Of a stretch of 64,000 nt of DNA, positions 54,498 to 62,975 are shown piece after piece. Location: positions 124,001-188,000 of the forward strand of contig NZ_VEBK01000002.1 of assembly GCF_007676755.1 (NCBI RefSeq), read 5' to 3'. Every line of letters starts with the position of its first letter. Positions within the stretch are counted from its first letter, which is position 1. This DNA comes from Bacillus sp. FJAT-22090 (GTDB lineage: Bacteria; Bacillota; Bacilli; Bacillales_A; Planococcaceae). Below the pieces are notes generated by a model. It was not told where the DNA came from. It saw nothing but the letters and a program-made list of their open reading frames with translations, and made no database searches. The translations under genes were made by a program, and so were the position numbers.

Positions 54498-55533
54498 ACG
54501 CTATATACTGCACACCGTTCTTAGTTACGTTTTTACTAATTACATGTTCAATGTCTGCTAAATCAAAGTCATGTAATTCTTCAAACCAAAACGGTGTCTT
54601 CTCTAATACTTCAATTGCTTTCATTAATCTCTCTTTTTCTTCGTCATCTAATTTTGCATTTTGTAACTTATACTCACTAACATCTGCAATGTAGCAAAGT
54701 GCTGGAATCTTAATTTCATCTTCTTCTAGCTCAGTTGATACAAACAGGCAACGCCCTCTTGCTCCTGTTTTCTCCCACTGTTTAGTCTTACTATTCCACT
54801 TCTCAGGAACACAAATTGCTAACATGTTTGCTAGTGCAAAGCGTGATTTTCCACTCCCAGATGATCCTGATACTAAGTACACCTTTCGCAGTCTGGCAGC
54901 TCTAGTTACTGCATTATAATAGCCACTAGCAAGCCCAGCTCCATATGTTGGCTTCTCCATCTTCTGCTGTACTATTGCTTTCAAATTATCAGACATGTGA
55001 CTTCCCTTATTATCTTTATCAGATAAGAAATCATCTTTAATATCCACTAGCTTGCTTTCAATATGATTCATCATTTCTTCCAATGTAATTGAATCAAAAA
55101 CTTCTTGCTGTTTTTCCGTTTCTTTGATATCAACTAAAGTGGTATCATATAAGTCTGAAACATCTATGCCATTTGCAGCGCATGATCTTAAAAATGAATA
55201 CTTCTTAACTTGGTTGTAATACATGTCAAAATTGCTTGGTTCACCGATTTCTTCCATCTTATATAAATAATCAAGACCACCGTTATCATTAAACGTTAAA
55301 TACTGTGCTGGCATATTTGAAAGGTAGCCATCAATTGAAACAGGTGTAATTTGTTCTATTCCTTGTTCAAATAAATTGTTAATTGCACCGAAGACTAACT
55401 TATGAAAACGCTCTGGAAAGTCTGCGATTGTTATTTTGTACTCTCTTGTATTCTTTAATAATTCAGGTTTAGCCATTAAGCCAGCTAGTACATGAATGAT
55501 TGATTTCTTGTCTTGTAATATCTGTTTTGCCAA
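54498..55533 (-). CDS. yorI: Replicative DnaB-like helicase, 5' exon
   Basis: First exon: 345 codons plus one nucleotide. An N-terminal helical domain (residues about 1-110) binds primase. The RecA-like ATPase has Walker A SGSSGSGKSRFALAN near residue 220 and FVSTELEEDE (motif H1a). The exon ends at VQYIA plus T, directly before the Walker B Asp. Read straight through, the frame hits TAG two bases into the intron, so splicing is required for function. It unwinds DNA at the phage fork. Corresponds to SP-beta YorI. Confidence 0.9.
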
Positions 55534-56007
55534 TCAAATTTCCTCCAAATCTATTAACTTTAATTTTCTATCTCTAGGTGGTGCTACATATATAGTTTCA
55601 ACTGTGTTGTCATATTCGATATTCATATTGTGCTGATTTACAGTGCTTAAGTTAACGTAATAATCACGAGCCTTTTTGTATACGTACTCGACAATTCCTA
55701 TTCCCTGTGCATCTGGGTTATTTCCCTCAATTTCATGGAAGTATCTTAATGCATACTCAATTCCTTTGACTGTAAATTTATATGGAGGAAGTTGAAATTC
55801 CTTGATTTGTTTGAGCATAAATGTATTTGGGAAATCTATTTCATACAACTCACAAATGTAATTATGTAAGTCGTTTCTGTGCTGCTTTCTTAATTCAAAT
55901 TGCTGAAAACAGTGTTCATGATATGTTTTACTTGAATGTTTAACATGTGCTTGTGTATCTTTATCTACTTGGCACTCGCATACAGGACACTTTGGAAGCC
56001 TTGCCAT
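55534..56007 (-). CDS. Zinc-finger phage protein, YorH position
   Basis: 157 aa. N-terminal CPVCECQVDKDTQAHVKH and YHEHCFQQF form a CxxC...HxxHC zinc site. The remainder is mixed (YKFTVKGIEYALRYFHEIEG). It sits directly before the helicase gene, which starts one nt after its stop, so a helicase-loader or accessory role is possible. No domain proves it. Confidence 0.72.
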   Translation of the reverse strand: MARLPKCPVCECQVDKDTQAHVKHSSKTYHEHCFQQFELRKQHRNDLHNYICELYEIDFPNTFMLKQIKEFQLPPYKFTVKGIEYALRYFHEIEGNNPDAQGIGIVEYVYKKARDYYVNLSTVNQHNMNIEYDNTVETIYVAPPRDRKLKLIDLEEI

Positions 56008-56019
56008 CTCCCGACCTCC

Positions 56020-56394
56020 TTAAATTTTGAAATAATTCAGCGAGAAATCTTGAATATAATAAATTTCTCCACTTTGTAATGTAAGCTTTAAAAGTGGTGC
56101 TATAACATTTTCATCCACACATTTTACGTCGATTAAAATATCCGTTTTACTTGAAAATAAATAACAAAATTTCTCAATTAGTGATTCAGAAGTCCTATCA
56201 AAACTGCTATCGAAGACGCAAATTACACGTTTTTTCTGAAAAACTATGTGCTGATCGCCAATTTCTGAGATGTCCATGTAATAATCCACTTCATCCAAGA
56301 ATGTATTTGCTAAATGATTCGTTACAATTCTATTTGCTTCAGTTATAATTGAATTATTAGGTGGCTTGTTGTGATTGCTAAAGTTGCGCTTCAT
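56020..56394 (-). CDS. Phage hypothetical protein
   Basis: 124 aa starting MKRNFSNHNKPPNNS (AAGAGGTGAGA upstream). Longer in-frame starts to 56439 lack a site. Contains VICVFDSSFDRTSESLIEKF and a beta-rich C-terminus. Unknown, located in the replication module. Confidence 0.66.
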   Translation of the reverse strand: MKRNFSNHNKPPNNSIITEANRIVTNHLANTFLDEVDYYMDISEIGDQHIVFQKKRVICVFDSSFDRTSESLIEKFCYLFSSKTDILIDVKCVDENVIAPLLKLTLQSGEIYYIQDFSLNYFKI

Positions 56395-56475
56395 GTTCTC
56401 ACCTCTTCTGCTCGATTGTTTAAAAGAATTGCGTAGCATCTTGGGAGGATACTACGCATATATTTATTTATTGTT

Positions 56476-56500
56476 TATTATAATAATTTACTTATGTTAA
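56476..56500 (-). promoter_or_regulatory. Phage intergenic element, full match
   Basis: TTAACATAAGTAAATTATTATAATA on the minus strand. It abuts the stop of the ATPase gene, 82 nt before the next start. Confidence 0.7.
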
Positions 56501-57493
56501 TTAAGAAAGAAGCTCTTTCAAGTCACCAAGTACTAATTCAATATGGTCACGTTGATCTTCTGTCGTATCTTTTAACATTTTACCTTTTCCTAGATGTGCT
56601 TCAATAGTCTTTTTAATTTTAGGTGCGATTATGTTTTGTTCTTCTTCTGTCTTGTCTTTCATTAATTCGGTAATGGTTACATCGATCTCTTTTTTAACAT
56701 CTTCAAATGGAACTTCTTTTGGTGCTTCATACACGTTTTGTGCAACATCTGTTACCGATTTAGCGCCTTTTTCTTCTGCTTCTTTTTCAATAGCATCAGC
56801 AATTGCAGCAACTAATGAATCATAATCAAAGCGAATTACGTTAGGAGTATATTTAAAGCGTGACCCAGCTTCAAAACGTGCTGTTTCTCTTAAGTGTAAC
56901 ACTGTTTTTTGCTCACCATCTTTTAAGAATCCTTCAGCGTAACCGATGATGTCTGACATTCCCAATACGATTAATCGTGGACGATCAGCTAAAGTTGGCA
57001 TTGTGCGACTGTATTCAGTGCCTTCTGAATCGCTAACTGTCTTAGTTTGACTATGTGATATCATTACGAGTCCAAAGTTAAGCATTGGGATAGAGCGTAA
57101 AGCATCATTAAACTCTTGTTTTAACATCTTATAGCCGCCACCGTATGGAATATCTCCAATTAAATCTACACCTTCACGACCACAGATGTATTTCTCAGCC
57201 ATATCGTAGAATAAATCAACCGTATCCAGTATAATAGTCTCGAAGTAGTCATGCGCTTCTGGTTTCTCTAATTGTTTCAGTACTTTCTTAAAATCAGCCC
57301 ACTTATGAATCGGCTGTGCTTTAATACCAGCTAAGGCATTGTAGCCCTTTTCTGCTGCCAAAAGGATTGACTTTGGAAATTGTGTTGCAATTGTAGTTTT
57401 TCCAGTTTTTGGATTCCCGTAAATAGTAATAATCTTCTCACGTAAATCTCTGCTAATTTTTGTTTCCTCTAATCCAAAAATATCAATTGTCAT
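56501..57493 (-). CDS. RecA-fold ATPase, Sak4-like (YorG position)
   Basis: 330 aa. Walker A GNPKTGKTTIATQFPK near residue 27, Walker B FETIILDTVDLFYD, and FGLVMISHSQTK as the sensor strand. This is the AAA_24/Sak4 pattern of phage single-strand annealing or recombination mediators, often next to an ssDNA-binding protein gene, as here. The C-terminal 100 residues are charged and helical. Confidence 0.87.
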   Translation of the reverse strand: MTIDIFGLEETKISRDLREKIITIYGNPKTGKTTIATQFPKSILLAAEKGYNALAGIKAQPIHKWADFKKVLKQLEKPEAHDYFETIILDTVDLFYDMAEKYICGREGVDLIGDIPYGGGYKMLKQEFNDALRSIPMLNFGLVMISHSQTKTVSDSEGTEYSRTMPTLADRPRLIVLGMSDIIGYAEGFLKDGEQKTVLHLRETARFEAGSRFKYTPNVIRFDYDSLVAAIADAIEKEAEEKGAKSVTDVAQNVYEAPKEVPFEDVKKEIDVTITELMKDKTEEEQNIIAPKIKKTIEAHLGKGKMLKDTTEDQRDHIELVLGDLKELLS

Positions 57494-57514
57494 TTATAAA
57501 TCATTCTCCATTCA

Positions 57515-57539
57515 TTTTATAATAATTTACTTATGTTAA
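57515..57539 (-). promoter_or_regulatory. Phage intergenic element, near-full match
   Basis: TTAACATAAGTAAATTATTATAAAA on the minus strand, 22 nt before the Sak4-like gene. Confidence 0.65.
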
Positions 57540-57558
57540 TTTCAAAAAAAATAAAGAC

Positions 57559-58731
57559 TTAGAAGTACTTGCTGATATCAACCTTTGGATCTTCCTTTTT
57601 AGGTGCTGTATTGGAAGGTGTACCAAAAGCGTTAGGGCGATTATCTGATTTAGACGCTCCACCTTGCTTTTTAGTTTTTTGTTGCTCTAGTCTAATCTCA
57701 CGTTTAGTTAATCGCTCTTTCACCAATTCAGGCTTGAATGAATTGGCTGAATCCTCTTCGTATGGCACTTTAGCGTTATTGATCAATGATTCTGAAACGT
57801 ATGTTACAGTCTTTTCTTCGATTGGGCTGCCAAATGCGGCTTCCACTAGCTTAATAGTTTCTTTTCTAACGTTTAGGTTATTCCCGTATACTTTTAGGGT
57901 TTGACCACGTTCAAGACTATTCAAGAAGAAATCGCTACCCTCTTCTACTACTACAAACTTATAAGGGAAAATTAAACTATAAGTTGGAACCCATGCTTCT
58001 ACAATAGCTCGTCCTGTTTCCTCTCCATCTTTCATTTCAGGTCTTACTTTATCAACAAAAATGTCGATTTCGAATTGAGCTTTAGGCGTCTTGTCGTCTG
58101 TTTCTCTTAAACGGTTAACAAATCGTCCTTTAATCTGTTGATACTGTTTAAGTTGACCGTCTTGTCCATAATATTCATTTGTTATTAGGCTTCCATCTAC
58201 TGAAACTTGAGAAGCTTCAATTGTAATTCTGTACAACGGTTGATTATTCTCATCATTCTTTACATATTGCACTTTATAAGTAAACAGTCCATCCTTTTCT
58301 AGTACATCAATTTTATCTGTAGGATTAGCTACAAATTTAGTATCGAATGATTGCTTATTTAGCACTTTGACTGCTTCATCATAAGAGTAGACAAGACCTT
58401 CTCCTGAATCATCTTTAACACCATTTAATTTGGCTAGTTTATTAGTTCCTTCCGCAACGTCTGCTACGCTTACAAATTCTGTTCGAACTGTATTGTAGCC
58501 CTTAGCTAAGCCGTTTTCTTTGCCTTCTTTGTTTAATTTATTTGATTCAAGTTTTACTTGATGAACTTCATTTTCACCAGTTCGAATACTGATTGTACCT
58601 TTAATCTGATCAACTCTTTCACCTTGCTGGTTAGTGAAGAAAGTATCCTCAAAATTCTTCTCTACTAATGTTCCAACCACCGTTACTTTATTGAATCCTT
58701 CTTTAAGTTCTTTTTTAGTTGTTTCTGTCAT
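57559..58731 (-). CDS. Probable phage single-stranded DNA-binding protein
   Basis: 390 aa. Opens with LKEGFNKVTVVGTLVEKNFE and IKGTISIRTGENEVHQVKL, an OB-like strand pattern resembling SSB openings (NKVxLxGxL). Two further beta-rich repeats follow (IKGRFVNRLRETDDKTPKAQ). A disordered tail with GGASKSDNRPNAFG ends KKEDPKVDISKYF, reminiscent of an SSB protein-interaction tip. Next to the Sak4-like ATPase. Assignment by context and fold pattern only. Confidence 0.65.
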   Translation of the reverse strand: MTETTKKELKEGFNKVTVVGTLVEKNFEDTFFTNQQGERVDQIKGTISIRTGENEVHQVKLESNKLNKEGKENGLAKGYNTVRTEFVSVADVAEGTNKLAKLNGVKDDSGEGLVYSYDEAVKVLNKQSFDTKFVANPTDKIDVLEKDGLFTYKVQYVKNDENNQPLYRITIEASQVSVDGSLITNEYYGQDGQLKQYQQIKGRFVNRLRETDDKTPKAQFEIDIFVDKVRPEMKDGEETGRAIVEAWVPTYSLIFPYKFVVVEEGSDFFLNSLERGQTLKVYGNNLNVRKETIKLVEAAFGSPIEEKTVTYVSESLINNAKVPYEEDSANSFKPELVKERLTKREIRLEQQKTKKQGGASKSDNRPNAFGTPSNTAPKKEDPKVDISKYF

Positions 58732-58764
58732 GTGTGATTTCCCCTTTTTCTCGTTAGTTTTATT

Positions 58765-58783
58765 TTTATAATTTACTTATGTG
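58765..58783 (-). promoter_or_regulatory. Phage intergenic element, short form
   Basis: CACATAAGTAAATTATAAA on the minus strand, 34 nt before the probable ssDNA-binding protein. A weaker second copy (TAACAAAAATAAATTAC) lies at about 58860-58876. Confidence 0.55.
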
Positions 58784-58874
58784 AGAGTTTTAAAAATTTG
58801 TCTCTCACTTCTACTATAGTCTCAAATCTCGTTTTTATAAACTAGAATTTTAATATTTTTGTAATTTATTTTTG

Positions 58875-59387
58875 TTATATCTTTTTAATCTTTCTCAACA
58901 CATCTTTCTCATACTCTAGTAATCCATCATGATTGTACATGCTATAGGCAATACGAGCCATAATGTAAGCGTCTGTTATATCATTAACGCTGCTTTCAAA
59001 TCCCCACTTCTTATAGACTGGTAGCACCAAATCCTCTTTCTTAGCATTTCCTTTATTACTGCCAAACTTTTTAACTGCTGAAGGAGTTGCCTCTGTCCAC
59101 GCAAATACATCTTCCTCTAGCATAATCCTCAGTGTCCATCCTATTCCGTACATCTTAGATACACCAGAACCTTTACTCCCAAAGCTAAATCCTTCTATTA
59201 TTACCTTATCTGTACTAGGATTAAGATGTTTCTTAACTTTTTCAGTCAGCTTCATAAATCGCAATGGATCATCTTCTTTGCCAGCTTTTATTGATAACTG
59301 TTCCGCTACATTACCACTCTCATCTAGGATTACTATTCCAGTAGATGTTAGACTTGGGTCGATTCCTACGAAACGTATATCTCTCAC
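58875..59387 (-). CDS. RuvC-like Holliday-junction resolvase
   Basis: 170 aa RNase H-fold nuclease. FVGIDPSLTSTGIVIL carries the first Asp, KVIIEGFSFGSKGSG the Glu, and VNDITDAYIMARIA the final Asp pair. Length equals RuvC. It probably resolves branched replication or recombination intermediates before packaging. GTG start overlapping the previous stop region. Confidence 0.85.
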   Translation of the reverse strand: MRDIRFVGIDPSLTSTGIVILDESGNVAEQLSIKAGKEDDPLRFMKLTEKVKKHLNPSTDKVIIEGFSFGSKGSGVSKMYGIGWTLRIMLEEDVFAWTEATPSAVKKFGSNKGNAKKEDLVLPVYKKWGFESSVNDITDAYIMARIAYSMYNHDGLLEYEKDVLRKIKKI

Positions 59388-59546
59388 CTACTTTTCTTTT
59401 AAGTATTCCAAACTATATCCCATTTTCTTTAGTTGTCGTTCAACCTCTTCTGTTCCTTCTTCTCCAAAATAAGCTGGATCTGCACCCAGAACATTAGAAG
59501 CTTCTTCCATCGCTTTGTTGAAAATCTCTTCTTTATTGATATCCAT
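59388..59546 (-). CDS. 52-aa phage protein
   Basis: MDINKEEIFNKAMEEASNVL to LEYLKEK, acidic, helical. AGAGGTGAG precedes the ATG. Its stop touches the RuvC-like start. Unknown. Confidence 0.62.
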   Translation of the reverse strand: MDINKEEIFNKAMEEASNVLGADPAYFGEEGTEEVERQLKKMGYSLEYLKEK

Positions 59547-59585
59547 ACTTGCTCACCTCTTTCGCTGTCCGATAAAACCAATCTA

Positions 59586-60043
59586 TCATTCGAATATTTT
59601 CACACTGTTTTTGAATATCTGTGCCAATTCATCAGAATAACCGAACCTCTCCTTATTGATTTCAATTGATTTGTTTATGTCTCCATCGGCATGTCGCATT
59701 GTTGCAGCTTTCCAATCACAAAACATTTCTACAACATCTAGTAAATCCATCCCTCTAATTCCATCTTGATGATATTCGGGATGATGACTATTATTCTCGT
59801 AGTGATGTTTCAAGGCTACTTGCATCCCTTTTAAATTTCAGCATACTCTTCAGAACCATATGTGCTACCACGAAGCTTAGGAGTGAATTCAGTAAAGATT
59901 TCTAGCTCTGGTGATTGCAATTTAGACAAGTCATGAACACGCCCTCTTTCTTCTAGTTCAGTAATAACACGTTGCAACTGTCTTCTGACTTCAAAAATAT
60001 GATTTCTTGTGTCTGTAATACAATCTTCCGTTGAATAACTCAT
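59586..60043 (-). pseudogene. DUF5662-type protein split by a 1-nt deletion
   Basis: The first part (MSYSTEDCITDTRNHIFEV to GSTYGSEEYAEI) and the second (MQVALKHHYENNSHHPEY to KNSVKIFE) together form one DUF5662-like protein with HDLSKL and the HHYENNSHHPE and EMFCDWKAA motifs. They lie in different frames 5 bp apart. One T added to ATTTAAAAGGG (near 59828) would join them as EILKGMQVAL. The start is fixed by AGGGAG. Reason for the break unknown. Confidence 0.75.
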
Positions 60044-60092
60044 TTTCATTCTCCCTTTCTAAATGTAGTCTGTATCGTATAAAACTTTCCTT

Positions 60093-60605
60093 TTAAACTG
60101 ACTTTTCCATAATAAAGCTATTAAATTCTTTTTCTAAGTCGTCGGTCAGTGTTTGCCCGTTCTGCAACGCTTCAAGCAATCCTTTACTCATATAAGCTGG
60201 GTGAGTGAAATATGACAAGTCCTGCACATAATTCTTCCCGTTGTTATATCGAAGTCTTGTAATAGCGTGTTCTGGTTTTACGTTCTCATTGTATTCTTTA
60301 AGATATTTTAGAGCCTCTTCTTTAGTTTTAGGTTTGGATAAATCTTGATTAGATTTAATAGTAATCTTACCAGTAATCAAAATACCTCCATCATTTGATA
60401 GGAAGATGCCACCTTCTTCAGTGTATCGGTTGATACTATCTGCCTTTTCATTTAACACAACAATAGATGCTCTTACATTTCTAAGCTTTGTAATTGTTTC
60501 TTGTTTGAGTTCGTCTCTCGCATTAACGGAGTTGAGTACATCTAAATCGTCCATAAGTGTTCTTTCTTCTTGTTCAAGTGTTTTAATAGAATGGTTAATT
60601 GTCAT
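60093..60605 (-). CDS. Phage hypothetical protein with N-terminal coiled coil
   Basis: 170 aa. Residues 5-55 form a likely coiled coil (IKTLEQEERTLMDDLDVL; ITKLRNVRASIVVLNEKAD), followed by GGIFLSNDGGILITGKITI and an alpha/beta C-terminal half. Unknown function. Confidence 0.7.
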   Translation of the reverse strand: MTINHSIKTLEQEERTLMDDLDVLNSVNARDELKQETITKLRNVRASIVVLNEKADSINRYTEEGGIFLSNDGGILITGKITIKSNQDLSKPKTKEEALKYLKEYNENVKPEHAITRLRYNNGKNYVQDLSYFTHPAYMSKGLLEALQNGQTLTDDLEKEFNSFIMEKSV

Positions 60606-60652
60606 TATTAATTTCTCCTCTAATGTAGGTCATCACCCAAAATGAATTTCCT

Positions 60653-60982
60653 TTACGCTTTTGTGATAGTTATCCGTTCTGTAATATGGTCAACAATATC
60701 ATCTCTCACTGCTTCAATCCGTTCAGCAATATCTCTCAACTCACCAATTTCATGCTCTTTCATCAGTTCATGTTTCACAATATAATCAGCTACATGAGTC
60801 AAATTACGAAAGTATCCCAAGTCTCTCCATCCATATTCACCAGTCAATGCTGCATGTTTTGATTTTGACTCCCTCTTGCCGAACTTTTCCTTCAGAACAA
60901 TGTTCAGCTTGTCCGTATCAATCGCATAATCCGCTGATAATAATACTTGATACTCTTCTTTTTCTGCTGTTCCTTCTGCCAA
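60653..60982 (-). CDS. Phage hypothetical protein
   Basis: 109 aa from a TTG (MAEGTAEKEEYQVLLSAD), with AAAGGGTGG 7 nt upstream. The C-terminus is helical (EIGELRDIAERIEAVRDDIV). It overlaps the upstream gene by 79 nt in another frame, which is unusual. A later start would remove the overlap but no site supports one. Confidence 0.62.
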   Translation of the reverse strand: MAEGTAEKEEYQVLLSADYAIDTDKLNIVLKEKFGKRESKSKHAALTGEYGWRDLGYFRNLTHVADYIVKHELMKEHEIGELRDIAERIEAVRDDIVDHITERITITKA

Positions 60983-61125
60983 GTTGCATCCACCCTTTCT
61001 ACCACTCTATTTAATATGATCATTGCATGTAGATACTCATGGAATTGTAATCCAGTTTTCTCTTCTTTGTTTTCATTGATATAATAGTCTGCATAGTATT
61101 CTAGTTGTTCATCTGATATATTCAT
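60904..61125 (-). CDS. Small phage protein, overlapping the next gene
   Basis: 73 aa, MNISDEQLEYYADYYINE, then FHEYLHAMIILNRVVERV, ending MRLIRTS. Helical. The last 26 codons overlap the TTG-start gene. Unknown. Confidence 0.6.
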   Translation of the reverse strand: MNISDEQLEYYADYYINENKEEKTGLQFHEYLHAMIILNRVVERVDATWQKEQQKKKSIKYYYQRIMRLIRTS

Positions 61126-61136
61126 AGATGCTCCTT

Positions 61137-61733
61137 TTAAAACTTGATGAATAATTCTTTGGGAAACATTCCTTCTAGCTCATTATTGCTGTAAGCAGCC
61201 CTTGCTTCGGAAGCTGTAATACCTTCACCAAATAAGTCAACAATACTCATGGCTCTGTCGCCACATCCATGATTTCTTACTACGACATCGCCTTCTTGAA
61301 ACTCTCCAGCTTCACGACCTAATTTCGTCCAAAGCTGTCGTTCTATCTCTTCATCAATTTCTTCGGAAGTCGCAAGAGCTATTTCGCTAGGATCGAACGT
61401 TTCAGTATAGGCGTTAAATAGACTCTTATATTCTACAAATCCAACTAATATCCGATTACTTGAATTATATTCAGTAACTTTACCAACTCTATAACCATCG
61501 CCTACATCTTGCCTTACCCAATCCCCTACTTTAAACTGTGGTTCAATTTCATAGCCATTGGTGAATGCATTCATTAAATCATTTAGTGATAATTCGCTTA
61601 ACGCTCTAAAACGCTCATTTGGTATTTGCTTATCTTGGGTAATATATTTTAGTACAGTTTTTTCATTGTTGCAGTTTTTTGTTAGCTTGATTGCTCTAGC
61701 TTGTTCTGGTGTCACTTTAACTTTCTTGTTCAA
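61137..61733 (-). CDS. Phage hypothetical protein
   Basis: 198 aa. N-terminal helical part (KVTPEQARAIKLTKNC), then two beta modules opening FKVGDWVRQDVGDGYRVGKV and FQEGDVVVRNHGCGDRAM, similar to small SH3-like barrels seen in phage proteins. Unknown. Confidence 0.7.
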   Translation of the reverse strand: MNKKVKVTPEQARAIKLTKNCNNEKTVLKYITQDKQIPNERFRALSELSLNDLMNAFTNGYEIEPQFKVGDWVRQDVGDGYRVGKVTEYNSSNRILVGFVEYKSLFNAYTETFDPSEIALATSEEIDEEIERQLWTKLGREAGEFQEGDVVVRNHGCGDRAMSIVDLFGEGITASEARAAYSNNELEGMFPKELFIKF

Positions 61734-61760
61734 TTCATGCCCTCCTCTATTATATATAAT

Positions 61761-61784
61761 TTATTATAATAATTTACTTATGTT
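61761..61784 (-). promoter_or_regulatory. Phage intergenic element, full match
   Basis: CAACATAAGTAAATTATTATAAT on the minus strand, 28 nt before the 198-aa gene. Confidence 0.7.
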
Positions 61785-61823
61785 GTATAATCAAAAAATC
61801 TGTCATCATATAAAAGAAGTTTT

Positions 61824-62216
61824 TTATTTCGCAAACAATAAATCCAATTCCTCCTTATAACGATTAAACACATTCGTCCGAATTTTTTCGATATCTGACT
61901 CGACTTTCTTGAATTCAGGTGAATCCTCTAAACCTTCCAATTTCAAACGATAGTACTCCTCAAGCAAACGCTCAAGCTCTGCTTGTTCTTCTGCAATCTT
62001 AGGATCAAGCATTTGTTTCATATTGTCGGTAAGGTCTCGCTGCTTTAATTCTTCCTTCTTAGCAAATCCTGCTGCACTAATCTGTTTATTGGCTAACGTG
62101 ACAATTTCATTCGTCCATGATGAATTAGCTCCAATTTTCGATCCAGCAAATAACCCTCCCACTAAAAATACTAATAATAATGCTACTACCAATAATACTT
62201 TCTTTGTGTTTTTCAT
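61824..62216 (-). CDS. Membrane-anchored coiled-coil protein
   Basis: 130 aa from MKNTKKVLLVVALLLVFLVG (GGAGG 11 nt upstream). One N-terminal membrane helix or uncleaved signal, then a long helix (KIAEEQAELERLLEEYYRLK). Probably exposed on the outer face. Function unknown. Confidence 0.68.
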   Translation of the reverse strand: MKNTKKVLLVVALLLVFLVGGLFAGSKIGANSSWTNEIVTLANKQISAAGFAKKEELKQRDLTDNMKQMLDPKIAEEQAELERLLEEYYRLKLEGLEDSPEFKKVESDIEKIRTNVFNRYKEELDLLFAK

Positions 62217-62263
62217 GTTGTATGATTCCTCCATTTATATTATTGAGCCTTGTGTTAAGGCTA

Positions 62264-62518
62264 CTACCTCTGTTTTGGTTTAGAAGTTAAATTGATTGCT
62301 TCATATTCATTTTTAAGTGCTTTTCTTCTTGTATTGTTTGAGCTTATTTGATTTTGAATTGTATGCAATGATTCAATAAGCTTGTCTTTCTCTTGTAAAT
62401 CATTCTCTTCGATAGCATCATTTAAGGATAGTAATAGATAGTCTTGCTCTAGCTCTAATAGTTTTGTGTCATTCTGTATGTCGATTGACTCTTTTAACAC
62501 TACTTGCCAAGTTCTCAT
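62264..62518 (-). CDS. Helical phage protein
   Basis: 84 aa from MRTWQVVLKESIDIQND, fixed by AAAAAGGGAG upstream. A longer frame to 62605 overlaps the previous gene. Two long helices (LLELEQDYLLLSLNDAIEE; RRKALKNEYEAINL). Unknown. Confidence 0.62.
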   Translation of the reverse strand: MRTWQVVLKESIDIQNDTKLLELEQDYLLLSLNDAIEENDLQEKDKLIESLHTIQNQISSNNTRRKALKNEYEAINLTSKPKQR

Positions 62519-62564
62519 CTCGTCCATCTCCCTTTTTGTTTTGTGCTTTCTACGAAATGTGACA

Positions 62565-62909
62565 TTAAAGATTATTCGACTTTGCAAATTCTTCCCAATA
62601 CTCACCTACATCGTTTCTCATATCATCTATTATTTTCTGATATTCAGCTTTGTCTTGCTCAGTGCCTTTTATTAACGAACAGTCCATAAAATTTTCAAAA
62701 TTGTTCCCGAAAAGATGATAAATACTGTCAGGTTCGTCAGAGTTTGGTTCACAAATTCCTGGTTCTTCAACTTCATAGCAGTACAATCCATTATCTTCTT
62801 CGAAGTATTGTGGAGTAAGTTTAACTGTCTTTCCTGCTAAATGAGATCTATGATGCTCTTCACAATACTGTTCACCGAATCTGATACTGTCACTACGTTC
62901 TATATTCAT
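62565..62909 (-). CDS. Acidic phage protein
   Basis: 114 aa, MNIERSDSIRFGEQYCEEHH to KSNNL. It has three Cys and is strongly acidic (PGICEPNSDEPDSIYHLFG). Unknown. Confidence 0.67.
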   Translation of the reverse strand: MNIERSDSIRFGEQYCEEHHRSHLAGKTVKLTPQYFEEDNGLYCYEVEEPGICEPNSDEPDSIYHLFGNNFENFMDCSLIKGTEQDKAEYQKIIDDMRNDVGEYWEEFAKSNNL

Positions 62910-62975
62910 TCTTCATTCTCCTTCGCAATTTGAGTCTTTTACGTCTTATAATAAAACAAGTGTTTGATTGGGTAA

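Noticed and set aside
53535-54498. Alternative exon 2 start three bases further in (after G at 53533)
   Set aside because: It would give AYYIHTS and lose the Walker B Asp; the G at 53536 keeps it.
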